Shown here piece after piece: positions 23,733 to 34,345 of a stretch of DNA of 64,000 nt. Position 1 is the first letter of the stretch; each line of letters starts with the position of its first letter. The notes under the pieces were generated by a model. It worked only from the letters and a program-made list of their open reading frames with translations, ran no database searches and was not told the DNA's origin. The stretch is taken from positions 23,234,285-23,298,284 of the forward strand of contig CM055104.1 in NCBI GenBank assembly GCA_029204225.1. The letters are read 5' to 3'. This DNA comes from Diphasiastrum complanatum (lineage: Eukaryota > Streptophyta > Lycopodiopsida > Lycopodiales > Lycopodiaceae). A program made the translations under genes and the position numbers.

Positions 23733-24291
23733 GCATCCAATTTTAGTTTGGGAGTTCTCTTTTATGTTTGATCCAAAAATCTTGCTAGATAGCTTGTTTT
23801 GAAGCTATTTTTGTCTAGTTTTTGATGCAATCAGTTTCATTCCATTTGGTTGAGCCAATAAAAAGTTATAAGATTTTGAAGAGGGTTAGGTAGGGCACCT
23901 AGACCTGGGTGGACACATTTGGTTTGGTAAAGAGATTGGTTGTTTGATCCAAAATCACGGTTGAATGCTTACCAATCTCATCTATATGTGATCTAGGCAC
24001 TGTTTTGAGATCTTAGCCATTTTGTTTCATGCAATATCATTGTATTTGAGTCAAATTTGGTTTCTTAGTGTATTTCACACGTGCTAAGAGTGTTTGATCC
24101 TAACTTTGCCCATACTCCATCATTTGATGTGAAGTAGATCTAGTTTGGGAAAGATTGAGATAGCTAGTGAGAATCATCTCACAGTTTGTTGCAAGATCTT
24201 GCATAGGAGATGGTAGCACACCATTATTGGATCCTATAGCGAGAGAGAAGCAACATTTTTTGTTCATCACTTTTATTTATCTCCACTTTAC

Positions 24292-24870
24292 ATGACTTCA
24301 ATGAGTTCATACGTGTTGCAACCAAGTGAGAGATTGTCTACTTCCAATTATTCAATATGGAAGTTGAGGATGGAGTCCATCTTGATACTCCAAGATGTGA
24401 TGGACATTGTACTTGGGATTGAGGAGGAGCCTCAAGTCCTTCAAGAAGTACAAAAATACAAGAAGAGGGCTAGGATGGCTCTCCACTACATTAAGATGAA
24501 TGTCTCTAATGAGATATTGAGGGAGATTGGTGATTGTTCTACATCCAGGGAAGCTTGGGATTGTCTCAAGTCCATCTATGAGGCTAAGAACACCTCTAGG
24601 CTCCTCACTCTTAGAAATCAAATATTCCAAAGTAGTCAAAAGAGTGATGAGAGTACATCTAATTATGTTTTGAGAGTCAAGGATATTCATAGGGAGCTTG
24701 CATGTATTGGTGAATCAATCAATCAAAGTGAGCTAGTCCAAGTCATTCTCAATGGCTTGAGAGATGAACATGACAACCTTGTCCAATCCTATGCCATTAA
24801 GGAGGAGCCACCAAGTTTGGAAGCCCTTCAAAGTGTGCTTATTTCTGAAGAATCAAGACAAGAGTACTGA
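24292..24870 (+). CDS. copia gag (UBN2-type capsid protein)
   Basis: An intact open frame of 192 residues. It starts ATGACTTCAATGAG and has the copia gag pattern: LSTSNYSIWKLRMESILI (the N-Y-x-x-W region), REAWDCLKSIYEAKNTSRLL, LRNQIFQSSQKSDESTSNYV and ELVQVILNGLRDEHDNLV. The family forms the virus-like particle shell. There is no zinc knuckle: the frame stops at 24868, and downstream sequence lacks protease, integrase and RT, so the element is non-autonomous. The 3' LTR is at 25616. It is one of the least damaged coding segments here. Confidence 0.8.
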   Translation: MTSMSSYVLQPSERLSTSNYSIWKLRMESILILQDVMDIVLGIEEEPQVLQEVQKYKKRARMALHYIKMNVSNEILREIGDCSTSREAWDCLKSIYEAKNTSRLLTLRNQIFQSSQKSDESTSNYVLRVKDIHRELACIGESINQSELVQVILNGLRDEHDNLVQSYAIKEEPPSLEALQSVLISEESRQEY

Positions 24871-25606
24871 ATTTTTTGGATCTCAAAGTTCAAGAAAAGC
24901 TATACTAGTTTTGTATGATGCTTATGGTATGGACATGTTTCTTGTCATTATTGACTTAGATGTGTTTCCAATACTTTTTGAAAGCAAGATATTGTATTGT
25001 CAAAAGTATGCTCTTGGTTCTAGTAAGAACAAGATTGAGCTTGGTACTCACTTTTTTGAAAATCATGTTTTCACATGTTTTGAGGCAAATTGTAAACTCT
25101 TCTTGAGATTAAGTGAAGCATCCAAAGTGGACACTTACATCTTTTAGAGAGTAACTAGCCTCAAAAAGATCAAGATAGTCTTTGATATCAAGATTAGATC
25201 CATCATGGATATAGTTCATTGTATGTGGACTAGTCAAGCTAGAAAGCATAATCTTGATAATCATCATTGTTTCACATCTTATGATCTTGATCTCCATGAT
25301 CCTTATGAGCCTTGGAAGCCTCAGATCTCTCTATTTATGGTGCATCCATCATGCAAGTGGAACTTTCAAAGCAAAGATCACCATCAAGCATGGAGGAAGC
25401 CCATGATCATAGTGGCATATCGGTGGAGCACTCTTCAAAGGCATTGGCAAGAGATCTCTACCAAAGAGATCTTATCATGGATATGGTGAGGGTGCTGCTA
25501 TGATGGATCCCTTGGCTGATCTTCACTTCTTCTGCATACCAAAGGATCCACTCAAAAAGATTTACAAACTTCTCAAGTGATCTAGTACCTTTCCAAGCTA
25601 TTTTTT
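24871..25606 (+). mobile_element. decayed internal region of the copia element
   Basis: Between gag and the polypurine tract the frames 24764-25147, 25205-25489 and others read fairly openly but resemble no standard copia domain. They may be a replaced or heavily rearranged internal region. Fragments such as KIELGTHFFENHVFTCFEAN look protein-like. No catalytic motif of protease, integrase or RT is visible. Confidence 0.4.
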
Positions 25607-25615
25607 CAGGAGGAG
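25607..25615 (+). other. polypurine tract
   Basis: CAGGAGGAG directly before TGTGAGAAATTGG is a normal copia polypurine tract and LTR start. Confidence 0.75.
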
Positions 25616-26442
25616 TGTGAGAAATTGGCAAAAATCTAGCTTGGTATTTTTTATGATAGAAGTTTGTAAGTGAATCTCACATGTGTGGAGGATGTTCCCA
25701 CGTGTGGAGAATTGTAAAGTAAATCAAAATGTTTGATATAGGGGTCTCATAGAATTTCATAGTCAAGCATTTAGGTGTAGGATGTTGATAGGGTCAAATT
25801 TGGCATAGATGGCAAATTATCCATTTCCACTTGTAATGCCACTATTGAGCCAAAATAGAGTAGGAGGCCGAAATTGTGCCAATTAGAGTGTAGACAAGTG
25901 TAATGCTTTTGTTTGATGAGGTTTAAGAGGTCCAATAGGATTTAGAGGTGGAACCATGTGTGGTCCAATAGGAATTTGAGGTGTGCTTGAATATAGTCCA
26001 ATAGAATTTAGAGGTGCATGGATCAATGGTCCAATAGGATTAAGATGTGGCAAAGTGTGATCCAATCATAGTTAAGCATAGTGGTAGCTCATGAATCTAT
26101 TAGTATTATTGTACTCCTCATTTTGGATCTAATTGATTTTGAGATTGAGTGGAATTTGAGTGTCATTGAGTTTCTAGCTTTCTCTCTCTACCCGAGAGCT
26201 CATGATGGTTTTTCTCTCTCTACCCGAGGAGAGCAGCTTGTTTTTACTTAGAATACTTTTGGAACACTTCTCACACGTGTGAGTGAGAGTTGGAAGTGAT
26301 TGAATGCATGTAGTAATGTGTTTTTGCCATAGAATCAAAGATAGATCTTGAATCTCAATCTAGTCTTGATCTTGGTGCATCTGCACACCTTAGGAGATCA
26401 CAAGTACATGTAGTGGACAATCCACACGTGTGAAATTCAACA
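25616..26442 (+). repeat. copia 3' LTR
   Basis: An 827-base LTR starting TGTGAGAAATTGG after a polypurine tract and ending AATTCAACA, where the minus-strand copia integrase begins abruptly. Its first bases resemble the LTR at 19320. CACACGTGTGA near its end is also found near the end of the LTR at 48446. I did not find a 5' partner. Confidence 0.75.
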
Positions 26443-27161
26443 TGTCACTCCTTAAGCATTTGATCTTTGTAGAAAATTGATTTTCCCTTGCATTCTTGAA
26501 CTTGATAAAGACATCATACACTTCATCCTTGCTCTTTAGTAGATAGATCCAACAAAATATACTAAAATCATCAATGACTGTTACATACATCTTAGCTCCA
26601 CTATTGCTAATTATAGTAAATCCATGAATATCTGAATGTACAATTTGGAAAGGCTTCGTAGATCTAGAAATAGATCTAGTATAAGGTAGTCTATGTGACT
26701 TAGACAAAGCACAAGACTCATAAGCATGCTTGACATTACTTAAGGAACTTGGAAGACCAATCACAACTTTCTTCCTTGCCATTACCTCCAATGACTTGAA
26801 GTTGAGGTGTCCCATCCTTTTGTGCCAAACCTCTTGAATAGAAATAACTTGGTTAGCAATAACACAAGCATCTAGTTTGAACAGCTTCCCTTGCCTTTTA
26901 CCTTTTTCAATCAAGACATCCTTCCTTTTGATCAAACAAGCATCTCCATCAAACTCCACCTTGAGGCCTTTACTTAGCATTTGACTCACACTAAGCAAAT
27001 TCTTGGTAATAGATGGAATAACCAAGACATCCTCCAAATGAACATTCCTATTTGTAGAGAGAGAAATAGGAATTGTGCCAATCTCTTTGATTGCACACTC
27101 ACCATCATTGGCCGTGTAGATCACCCTCTTGTCATCTCCATATGCCAACAAAAAAGTGAAG
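26443..27161 (-). pseudogene. copia pre-integrase and integrase fragment, copy 2
   Basis: The minus strand carries the same GAG-pre-integrase and integrase core as 13296-14008, here without the frame breaks: GDDKRVIYTANDGECAIKEI, VIPSITKNLLSVSQML, HKRMGHLNFKSLEVMARKK, SDIHGFTII and FIDDF variants up to KCLRSD. It then stops at the end of the LTR at 26442, just before the third integrase catalytic region. The full open frame 26390-27178 is longer only because it reads into LTR sequence at both ends. The protease upstream is cut by the alpha LTR. Confidence 0.9.
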
Positions 27162-27891
27162 TGTGAAGTTTTTAGCACATGTGAGCTTCACCACACACCC
27201 TACAGGATCTTACTGAGGTGTTGTGATTGCACAAGATTGATCAGAGAACAGTATACTTGAAAAATCTATGACAAGAGCACAATGGCATACATCAGATGAA
27301 AAAATCTAGCTTCTCACTATGAGAAGTGAATGTCAGAAATAATTCTAAGTGCTCAGTATGGGAAAAACGGCCTGCTCTCAGGTAGAGAGAGAAAATCAAT
27401 GATTTAAAACTCAGGTAGAGAGAGAATGAGTCCAAAACACCAAAATCTCATTATTCACATTATGGCAAAACATGCCAAGCTTTCCCTACATGAGAGAGAC
27501 TCGAATTCCTACAGTGGAGTTGCATGGAATGTCCACTTAACTGAACTAATTCACCTACTAGAGATCCACATGTGTAACTGCATGCATGGATGTTGCATGT
27601 ACTGCATGTCAACTCATAAAACTGCCTAGACATGTGTAGATCACATAAACCACTTTGCATGTTGCATGCACTGATTGCAGGTGGCTTGCATGCATATAGT
27701 ATGACATCGCATGCTATCTAAACTTCTGTATGTCATCGAAATTGAATCTACCTAGCTCAAATCCGACCTATACTAGAAAGTTTTGTGCTCAATTCACATA
27801 CCTTTTATGTACAACATGAAATTTAGCGGAAATAACCATGGACATGGCTCCAAACTCGAGATAGGAAGATAATATTTTAATAATCTTCACA
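27162..27891 (-). repeat. copia LTR family alpha, copy 2
   Basis: It starts TGTGAAG, ends CTTCACA, and is very similar to 14009-14726 along its whole length, with small indels (730 against 718 bases). On the minus strand it follows a polypurine tract (27892-27901). Confidence 0.85.
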
Positions 27892-27901
27892 CTCCTCCTT
27901 A

Positions 27902-28180
27902 AAATTCATGTTCCTATCAACATAGACTTCGAAATTAGGCCAAGGTTAGACCTCATCTTGATAAAGACATTCTGGAGTAGTGGCTTGGTGAGAATATCTG
28001 CAACATAATTTGTAGAATCAATATGCTCCAGTGAGATCTCTCTCCCAATGAATTTTTCTCTTACAAAATGATGAGCTACTTCAATGTGTTTCTTCCTTGC
28101 ATGGAAAACTGGGATATTTGCAAGAGCTTGAGCAGAAATATTGTCATTCTTGATAATTGGAAGATCTTCTCTCGCACTTC
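27902..28180 (-). pseudogene. copia RNase H C-terminus, copy 2
   Basis: The minus strand encodes the RNase H tail, including HIEVAHHFVREKFIGREIS and YVADILTKPL-like sequence. It joins gag at the same bases as the copy at 14737-15017. Only the part of pol next to the 3' LTR is kept. Confidence 0.85.
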
Positions 28181-28468
28181 ATATAATGTGCTCAAGATGT
28201 CCTAGACTTCCTTCGATGTCTAAGCTTCAGACACATGGCCGATTTGCATGTCCGAGATGTTGAGGATGATCAGCGCAAATGCTGTGCCATCCTTCAACTT
28301 CCATCGGGAGATTGCTGTGTCGTCGGCTTCGGGTCTTACCTCTTCATCTGTAACAACATCATACAGCTCCTTAGCCATAAGCACAGTTCTTATCTTACAT
28401 TTCCACAGATGGTAACTGGCTCCATCAAGCTTGTCCATGATAGGACTGGCTTTTCCTTGGGAATGCAA
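28181..28468 (-). pseudogene. copia gag N-terminus, copy 2
   Basis: The minus-strand frame 28468-28220 gives MDKLDGASYHLWKCKIRTVL, AKELYDVVTDEEVRPEADD and AFALIILNISDMQIGHVSEA, the first part of a UBN2-type gag closely related to that at 44950-45640. It ends at the YEVR junction with RNase H. This copy retains about 90 bases that are deleted at 15125. Confidence 0.85.
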
Positions 28469-28613
28469 GAAACAGTTATCTTATCAGCTAGTAGGATCAG
28501 GTTCTGTAGGAAGCTTATCAAGCTATAGAAATAGCTCTGACATAAAACCGCTTAAGAAATCAGATGAATTCTGATATTAAAGCTCTAAATAATCAGAGAA
28601 TAATAACTTGTCG

Positions 28614-28624
28614 CTTTGATACCA
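28614..28624 (-). other. copia primer-binding site with tandem copy
   Basis: CTTTGATACCA on the plus strand, TGGTATCAAAG on the minus. GATACCATG is repeated at about 28638, as in the sister locus. Confidence 0.65.
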
Positions 28625-28655
28625 TGCTGGGAAGTCTGATACCATGTTGGGAAAG

Positions 28656-29040
28656 TGTGAGAAGTTCTCTTGGTGCGTGCACTATTGGTAACAATAGGCG
28701 AACACAATAATGAAGTTAAGTTTAGAGCTGGGTGCGCGGTGATAGCAAAAGCTCTTAAGAGCAGACAATCAGACAAAGCAATCAAAAGGTCAAACAGAGA
28801 GCGAAAAGCATTACAAATATTGACAGGACCTGAATGCAGAACTAAATGACATTTTATTCAGATTGATTGTAATGAAATAAAAGTCAGTGATGCAGGTGAG
28901 CATAAGACAATAGTGGGAGAAACCGCGTGCTCACAAAGCAAACTACAAACTGTAAAAGCTATGAGCTTATTATTGACGATCTATTTGAAGAAGAAAATCA
29001 ATGCATGAAAGCATCAACTATGTCTATCTCATCGGATTCA
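28656..29040 (-). repeat. copia LTR family beta, copy 2
   Basis: It starts TGTGAGAAG, ends GATTCA, is 385 bases long and very similar to 15401-15784. Immediately to the right the two loci share only about six more bases (ATAATT) before diverging. Confidence 0.6.
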
Positions 29041-29149
29041 ATAATTGTATGCCTGTCTCACATCTCTCGCTCTCTCCTCCTATGTCATAGAAAAATCCCT
29101 GAGCATCTCTTTCCTTGACAATCTTTGTAAGCAACTGTCACTGGTATGT

Positions 29150-29957
29150 CCCATTCTTCTATGTCACATGGTGTTCGCATGCGTTGTGGGCATGGACAAC
29201 ACTTTTGTACGAAGCACATTGACAAAAATAGAAACACGTACGATTGTGGAGTCATGGCAAATTTTACCCAAGAGAGTCGAGCAAGCACGACGGACACCAA
29301 TTTACTCTCTTCTCAACTTGATTATTGTGGGACAATCAATGACATCCTCGAAGTTGTATTTAGGCAATTCAGCTTTTTCATATTTGATATCAAATGGTTC
29401 AAAGTTATTTGCAATGGTCCCAATGCAACTGTCAGGAAAGATGAGAGTGATTATTTTGCCATCGACTCTACCAAGCTTTGGACAGATCAAAGTGATACAT
29501 TTGTTTTTCCTCAACAATGTGAGTAGGTACATTTCTTCTCTGTCTTCAAGGTGTCTATGCTCTTTTGTTATCAATCAATCGATTTTCAGTATACTGCAAA
29601 AAATGTATATTGTGTATAGTAACAGCCCAAGTAACTGTAACATAGCTATGGATACTAACTATGAGTGAACATTTATGGTTACATCGATCAATTACAGGTG
29701 GTCTTTCACCCCGATCATTCAGATCCCAAATGGTGGTATGTGATTCAAGTCGCTCCTTGAATTAAAAGAATATTTGAAGATAGAGATGGCATGGAGGACA
29801 TGGCTCTGCCAGCTGATGCATGCCAGCTGATGCACCTCATGAACAAGATCGGGCCAGGACTAGTGTACATAACCCAAATCATGTTTTGGTCCTCCAATAA
29901 AAATGTCTTCTTGATAGGCATGACTTTAAGCCTTCTTGGCATGCTCGGTAATCGTGT
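29150..29957 (+). pseudogene. CACTA-type transposon protein with DUF4216 domain, two exons
   Basis: 29146-29526 reads CGVMANFTQESRASTTDTNL, YCGTINDILEVVFRQFSFFI, FDIKWFKVICNG and TDTFVFPQQCE. This pattern of YYG-x-L/I-x-D-I, F-K-C/W and F-P-Q-Q is that of DUF4216, a domain encoded next to or within CACTA (En/Spm) transposase genes. The open frame ends at TAG (29524-29526), followed at once by GTACAT. 29527-29697 looks like an intron ending TTACAG, and exon 2 from 29698 continues the domain (VVFHPDHSDPKWWYVIQVAP). A TGA at 29758 and the TAG both sit where C-to-T changes of Arg and Gln codons would explain them. The upstream transposase and the CACTA termini are not seen. Confidence 0.75.
29527..29697 (+). 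other. predicted intron in the DUF4216 relic
   Basis: The donor is AG|GTACAT and the acceptor TTACAG|GTGG, 171 bases, phase 0. Joining the two exons continues the conserved domain. It is inferred from the reading frame only. Confidence 0.55.
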
Positions 29958-30895
29958 ATATGTACCTTGATTTACAATGAATAAAGACACTCTTTTTGTT
30001 GTCATCATATGTTCTACCATTGTAGGTCCAATTTGCTAATTTATGTTGAATAGAGTATTTTTAGCAAGAAGAATACTGGGATGAAAGGTCACGGTTCACT
30101 AAATCAGCCCTTTAGGCTATTTGTCCAGCTAAACATGATGCAATGTGACTACCTTATTCTCTATATTGTTTGTGAACCTGCCTCCAGGAAACAAAACACC
30201 CTGGCCTTGTTGAGGCATATTGACAAGTCAAACCATGGGTAACTGTAATATAGAACAAGTGTGTCATGGGACAATGAGTTAGGAAGGATGCACACCTTAG
30301 CGTCTAGATCATGACCGGAGTATCACGATTGGGAAGGTGTGGCCAAAGCTGGTTGGGGGGAGTCACTAAGGGACAGGCCGCATTGTTTTGGCAGGTGTAA
30401 ATGGGACCTCTATATATGCCTATAATGTGAATATGATTAAGGCCATTTTTGGCTATCAGAATCTTGTTTCCACCTCACTTATGATTGTCTTTTGTGTCAA
30501 CATTCAGTGATGCTAACTGTTAGTGCATATCTTATTGTGTGTGTGAGTCTGTACACACAATAATTCTCTGTACTATGTAGCACGTTGATTGAACTCTGAT
30601 ATGTTTGATATGTCTAACGAATTGGTGATTAGACTTAGACTTTTTTTTTTTTCATTCATCAATGGTTTTGGGCCCACGAATTACCTAAAGACACGTAAAA
30701 GTTGAGATCCACCTTCACACATTGGAAATTGTGTGCAAGATAGCCAGTAGTGGGTAAAAATTGAGAGAGTGAATAGATAAAACACTGAACCATGGCAATG
30801 CGACACTCATTAACCTCCGAATTTGAAGATTGTGGAGCGATTGGATAAGTCGGACTAGAGCACATTGAGCAGGTGAAGGTAGTTTCTAGGTAGCT
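29958..30895. other. mostly non-coding, possible LTR
   Basis: There is a TATATATG box at 30411 within a context like an LTR promoter (GGTGTAAATGGGACCTC before it) and an 11-base inverted repeat around 30531-30562. A run of T begins near 30640. The only coding trace is the copia gag to the right, so the stretch may be that element's LTR and leader. Confidence 0.35.
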
Positions 30896-31060
30896 ATAGA
30901 ACTCTGGAGCTCCAGTTGACAGGACACAATTGGTGTACACCTTGTTGAATAGTTTGCCAAGCAGTTACGACCCCCTCATCATTTCACTTGAAGGGCAGAC
31001 AGAGGACCTAGAGCTTGTAGGAGAAAGATTAACTAATCTCAGGATGAGTTGGCCCTTCAT
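30896..31060 (+). pseudogene. copia gag fragment, plus strand
   Basis: The plus-strand frame reads APVDRTQLVYTLLNSLPSSY, then PLIISLEGQTEDLELVGERL, a well-known copia gag (UBN2) segment (L-L-x-S-L-P-x-S-Y). It runs against the minus-strand copia that begins at about 31085, so two unrelated copia fragments are joined head to head here. Only about 50 residues survive. Confidence 0.65.
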
Positions 31061-31084
31061 CACAAAATTCCATAAATGTCTCTT

Positions 31085-32517
31085 TTGACATCTAAAATTA
31101 ACTTTTGTCTTCTTGAGAAGATAAGCGTGCCATCAACATAGACAGCTAGAATGATTATTTCATTTTAGACATGCTTGATATAGACATTTGATTCAGCAAA
31201 TAGAGGTTTGAAGCCTAAGGAACGTAGTGCTTTGTCCTTCTTTCTATACCATTGTCTTGCTACTTGTTTCAGACCATAAATGCTTTTATTCATGTGACAT
31301 CCATATTTGGATATTCTTGGCTTACAAAACCAAGTGGTTGGTCCATGAATAAGTCGTCTTCCAATTCTGTGTGCAAGAATGCAGTTTTCTCATCCACAAT
31401 ATGGATTTTCAGATCATGACTCACTGCATACACGAATAACAAGCGAATTGATGTATGTTTCACTACCGGTGAGAAAGTATCAGTGTAGTCAATCCCATAC
31501 TTCTGTGATAATCCTTTAGCAACCAACCTTGCTTTGTATCTAATGTTCTCTCCATCAGGACCTGTTTTGATCTTGTAGATCCACTTGCATTTGACTGGTT
31601 TTCTACCATAAGGTATAGGTGCAAGTGTCCATACATTGTTCTTATACATGGATGACATTTCGTCCTCCATTGCCTGAATCCAGCAATCTTTATCCGGTCC
31701 ATCTATAGCTTCCTCGAATGTTTGAGATTCGTCAGAGAAACCACAAAATGCGATGGCTATATTAAAAACATCCTGACCATATCTTTCTGGTGGTTTTCGT
31801 TGTCTGTCAGATCTTCTGATAGGTGGTTTCGAGTTCGATTCTGCAGTTTTGAGTACGACGTTGTTTGTTGAAATTTGAACTGGTGATTCGAGTCTGTCAG
31901 GTACTCGATCTTGACCTCCCTTTGAATATGGTAATTCTCTTTCATCATCTGCTTGTTTTACTTCTGTCATCATTGGTAGCTCATAATACTTTTTGAGAAT
32001 TTCATAGCCAACTAGATCACTGTCTGCTATGTATTTCGACTCATTGAATTTAACATCTCTAACAATTTTTATTCTGTTAGTAACACGATAATATGACAAA
32101 TGTAATTCGAATCCTACCAAAAAACCTTGTTTTGTCTTTTCATCGAGTTTCTTTCTCAGTTTATCTGGTATGTGCATATACACTACACATTCGAATGTCC
32201 GTACATGTTCTAGATTTGGCTTCGACTTCCACCATATCTCATGAGGAGTTTTATCCGGTATTTGAGATTTCAGAATACGATTCTGTAGATAATTCGATGT
32301 AGCCACTACTTCTGTCCACAACTGTTTTGGTGCTTTCGCATGAGCCAGCATACACCTAGCAGCTTCCATAAGTGTATGACTCCTTCGTTCAGCTATTCCA
32401 TTGTGTTGAGGTGTGTATGATGCAGTCTTCATATGCATAATACCTCAATCAGTACAGTAAGCTTTGAACTCATTGGAAATGTACTGACCTCCACGATCTG
32501 TGTGAATCTGCTTCAAC
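31085..32517 (-). pseudogene. copia integrase C-terminus and reverse transcriptase
   Basis: The minus-strand frame 32438-31290 (382 residues) starts in the integrase (ASYTPQHNGIAERRSHTLME with the third catalytic Glu, then NLEHVRTFECVVYMHIPDKL). It continues into RVT_2 (PVKCKWIYKIKTGPDGENIR, KARLVAKGLSQKYGIDYTDT, EKTAFLHTELEDDLF). The residue before the usual MDVKTAFLH Asp region is altered (HIVDEKTAF). After a stop near 31290 the frame continues to KSIYGLKQVARQWYRKK and AVYVDGTLIF, where the catalytic YVDD is YVDG (Gly codon at 31129-31131). A TGA at about 32445 interrupts integrase. It is truncated on the 3' side; RNase H and LTR are missing. Confidence 0.9.
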
Positions 32518-34020
32518 TTATTGCTTGTCTGCTGCCCAGTTTGTATACCCAACAAATTTCTCGAAAGCTTCAAATTTTGTACGTATAAAGTATACTACAG
32601 CGAACTTGTTGAAGTCATCGATAAATGTTATGAAGTACTTTGCATCACCCAACGACAATACTCCAAATGGTCCACAAATATCTGAATGCACAATTTCAAG
32701 TACCTTAGTTGCTTTATAAACATCCTTATTGAAAGGTGTTCTAGTCATCTTGCCTTTAAGACAGGATTCGCAGGTAGTTCGAATATCTCTACTTTTGATT
32801 TCGACTCCTTCAATTCTTTGACTTTTGTTGGCTTGGTACAAGGCTTCCATGTTCATGTGACATAGCCTCTTGTGCCACAAAATATCTGTCGATTCTTGAG
32901 TTTGATTCGCTTGTTCGATTCTAGTTCAAATGTTCAAGTGATACAAATTTTCTTCTCTGTTGCCTTTAGCAACTAGGTTATCAAAATCTTCCTCGAACAG
33001 TTTACAAGAGTTCTTTATAAAGGTTACTGACATGCCTGTATTGACTATCTTAGCTACGGATGGAAGATCGTTGTCAAGAGTAGGGACATAGAGAACTTCC
33101 TCCAGTTTCTTGTCACCCTAATTCGTGTCCAGCCATAGTACACCAGTTCCATCAACCACGTGCTTAGAACCGTCTCCAAGTATAATGAATCTTGAATAAT
33201 GCGTCTTCTTGTACTCAGATAATACGAGGAAACAAAATGTGAGGTTGCTCTCAAATCAAGTACTACTTCTCGAATTGAATTTGTTGAACATCATAGATCA
33301 GCACTAACATAATCTCCTGAGTTTATTGTCATCTGCTGCTCTAGAGCATTCTGCTTTGTCTTCGACATAGTTTGAATCTGAAGGTTAGCTTCGATTCTGT
33401 TCCTTTATATTTTTGGGATTCTGATAATAGTCTTCTGCTGCATGTTACCCCATTTATGACAATGAATGCATTCAATCTTTGGATTTAACCAACAATTATC
33501 TTCTGTGTGACCTAATCTTTTTCATCTATTGTAGATCTTCTTATCACTTAGAAGATCTGTTCTTCTGAGTAAATAGAGCATTTTCGGAATCACCATTGTC
33601 GTCATAGCGTTCACGAGCTTCTACTTCCTCTTTGACTCCATCTATTGCCTTTTAAAGTGTCATTGTCGCAACTTTTGCCAATAAGGTTCGAGTTGTGTGG
33701 AATGACCTGGGTAGGGCTCGAAGAAAATAACTAAGCTATTTTTCCTTTGAAATTGCATTTTCCGCACCAAAGTTTTGCAAAGAAATAAATAGGTCTTTTA
33801 ACTTTCATACGAATGTGTTCAGGTCTTTGCCGTCCCACTGTAGGTAAGTTAATTGGTCTTCCAAGGACATGATTTGATTACAAGGTCGAGTCTCATTCTT
33901 GGTTTACAATTCTTCCCATAATTCTTTTGCGTTCAAAATTGATATAAGATCTAGTATTATATTGTCATGCACTAAAGACAAAATAATTGATATAGCTTTG
34001 TCATTTCTCAAACTCCAACT
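32518..34020 (-). pseudogene. copia gag end, protease region and integrase N-terminus
   Basis: This continues the same minus-strand element upstream. 32880-32518 is integrase: HKRLCHMNMEALYQANKSQ, CESCLKGKMTRTPFNKD (zinc finger), HSDICGPFGV and TFIDDFNKFAVVYFI. 33260-32880 holds a broken protease and pre-integrase section. Near 33450-33540 two gag zinc knuckles are visible (GHTEDNCWLNPKIECIHCH). Further up to about 34020 is degraded gag with no long open frame. Frameshifts and stops are numerous. The knuckle pair closely matches that at 52830-52930, so both loci belong to one family. Confidence 0.8.
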
Positions 34021-34029
34021 TAGAATTTG

Positions 34030-34287
34030 CTTTGCTCAGAAACACAGATCATGCTACACAGTAACACAGACAGAAAACACTCTACACAACAAGCTCACAT
34101 AGCAACTGTATTTCTCAAAATGAAATTACAATGTACATATAGTTGTTCACTCAGGCAACCCATGCATGACCCAGGTTGCCGTTGGTGGGATGAGTGTCCC
34201 GTCGACTTGCCTCGTGGCGAGGCCAACCGATCCTTATCCACTGATAGGACCCATAGTACAATAACACAGTGATTCTACTTTAATTCT
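34030..34287 (-). repeat. short LTR of the following minus-strand copia
   Basis: It lies directly after the RNase H end and a purine-rich tract (plus-strand CTCTCTCCCTT at about 34290-34300). On the minus strand it begins TTAGAATTAAAG, close to the TGTTAGAATT start common in copia LTRs. The left end is approximate because the other LTR is absent. Confidence 0.45.
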
Positions 34288-34345
34288 AACTCTCTCCCTT
34301 AAAGTAGAGTCTACTTTTTATATAGTCATATACATAACTTTAAAG

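Noticed and set aside
26390-27178. 262-residue open frame as an intact gene
   Set aside because: The ends are read-through into LTR sequence on both sides; the middle is a truncated copia pre-integrase/integrase.
30659-30940. Minus-strand 93-codon Cys/Ser-rich frame
   Set aside because: The right part of this stretch reads as copia gag on the plus strand, so the minus frame is a shadow.
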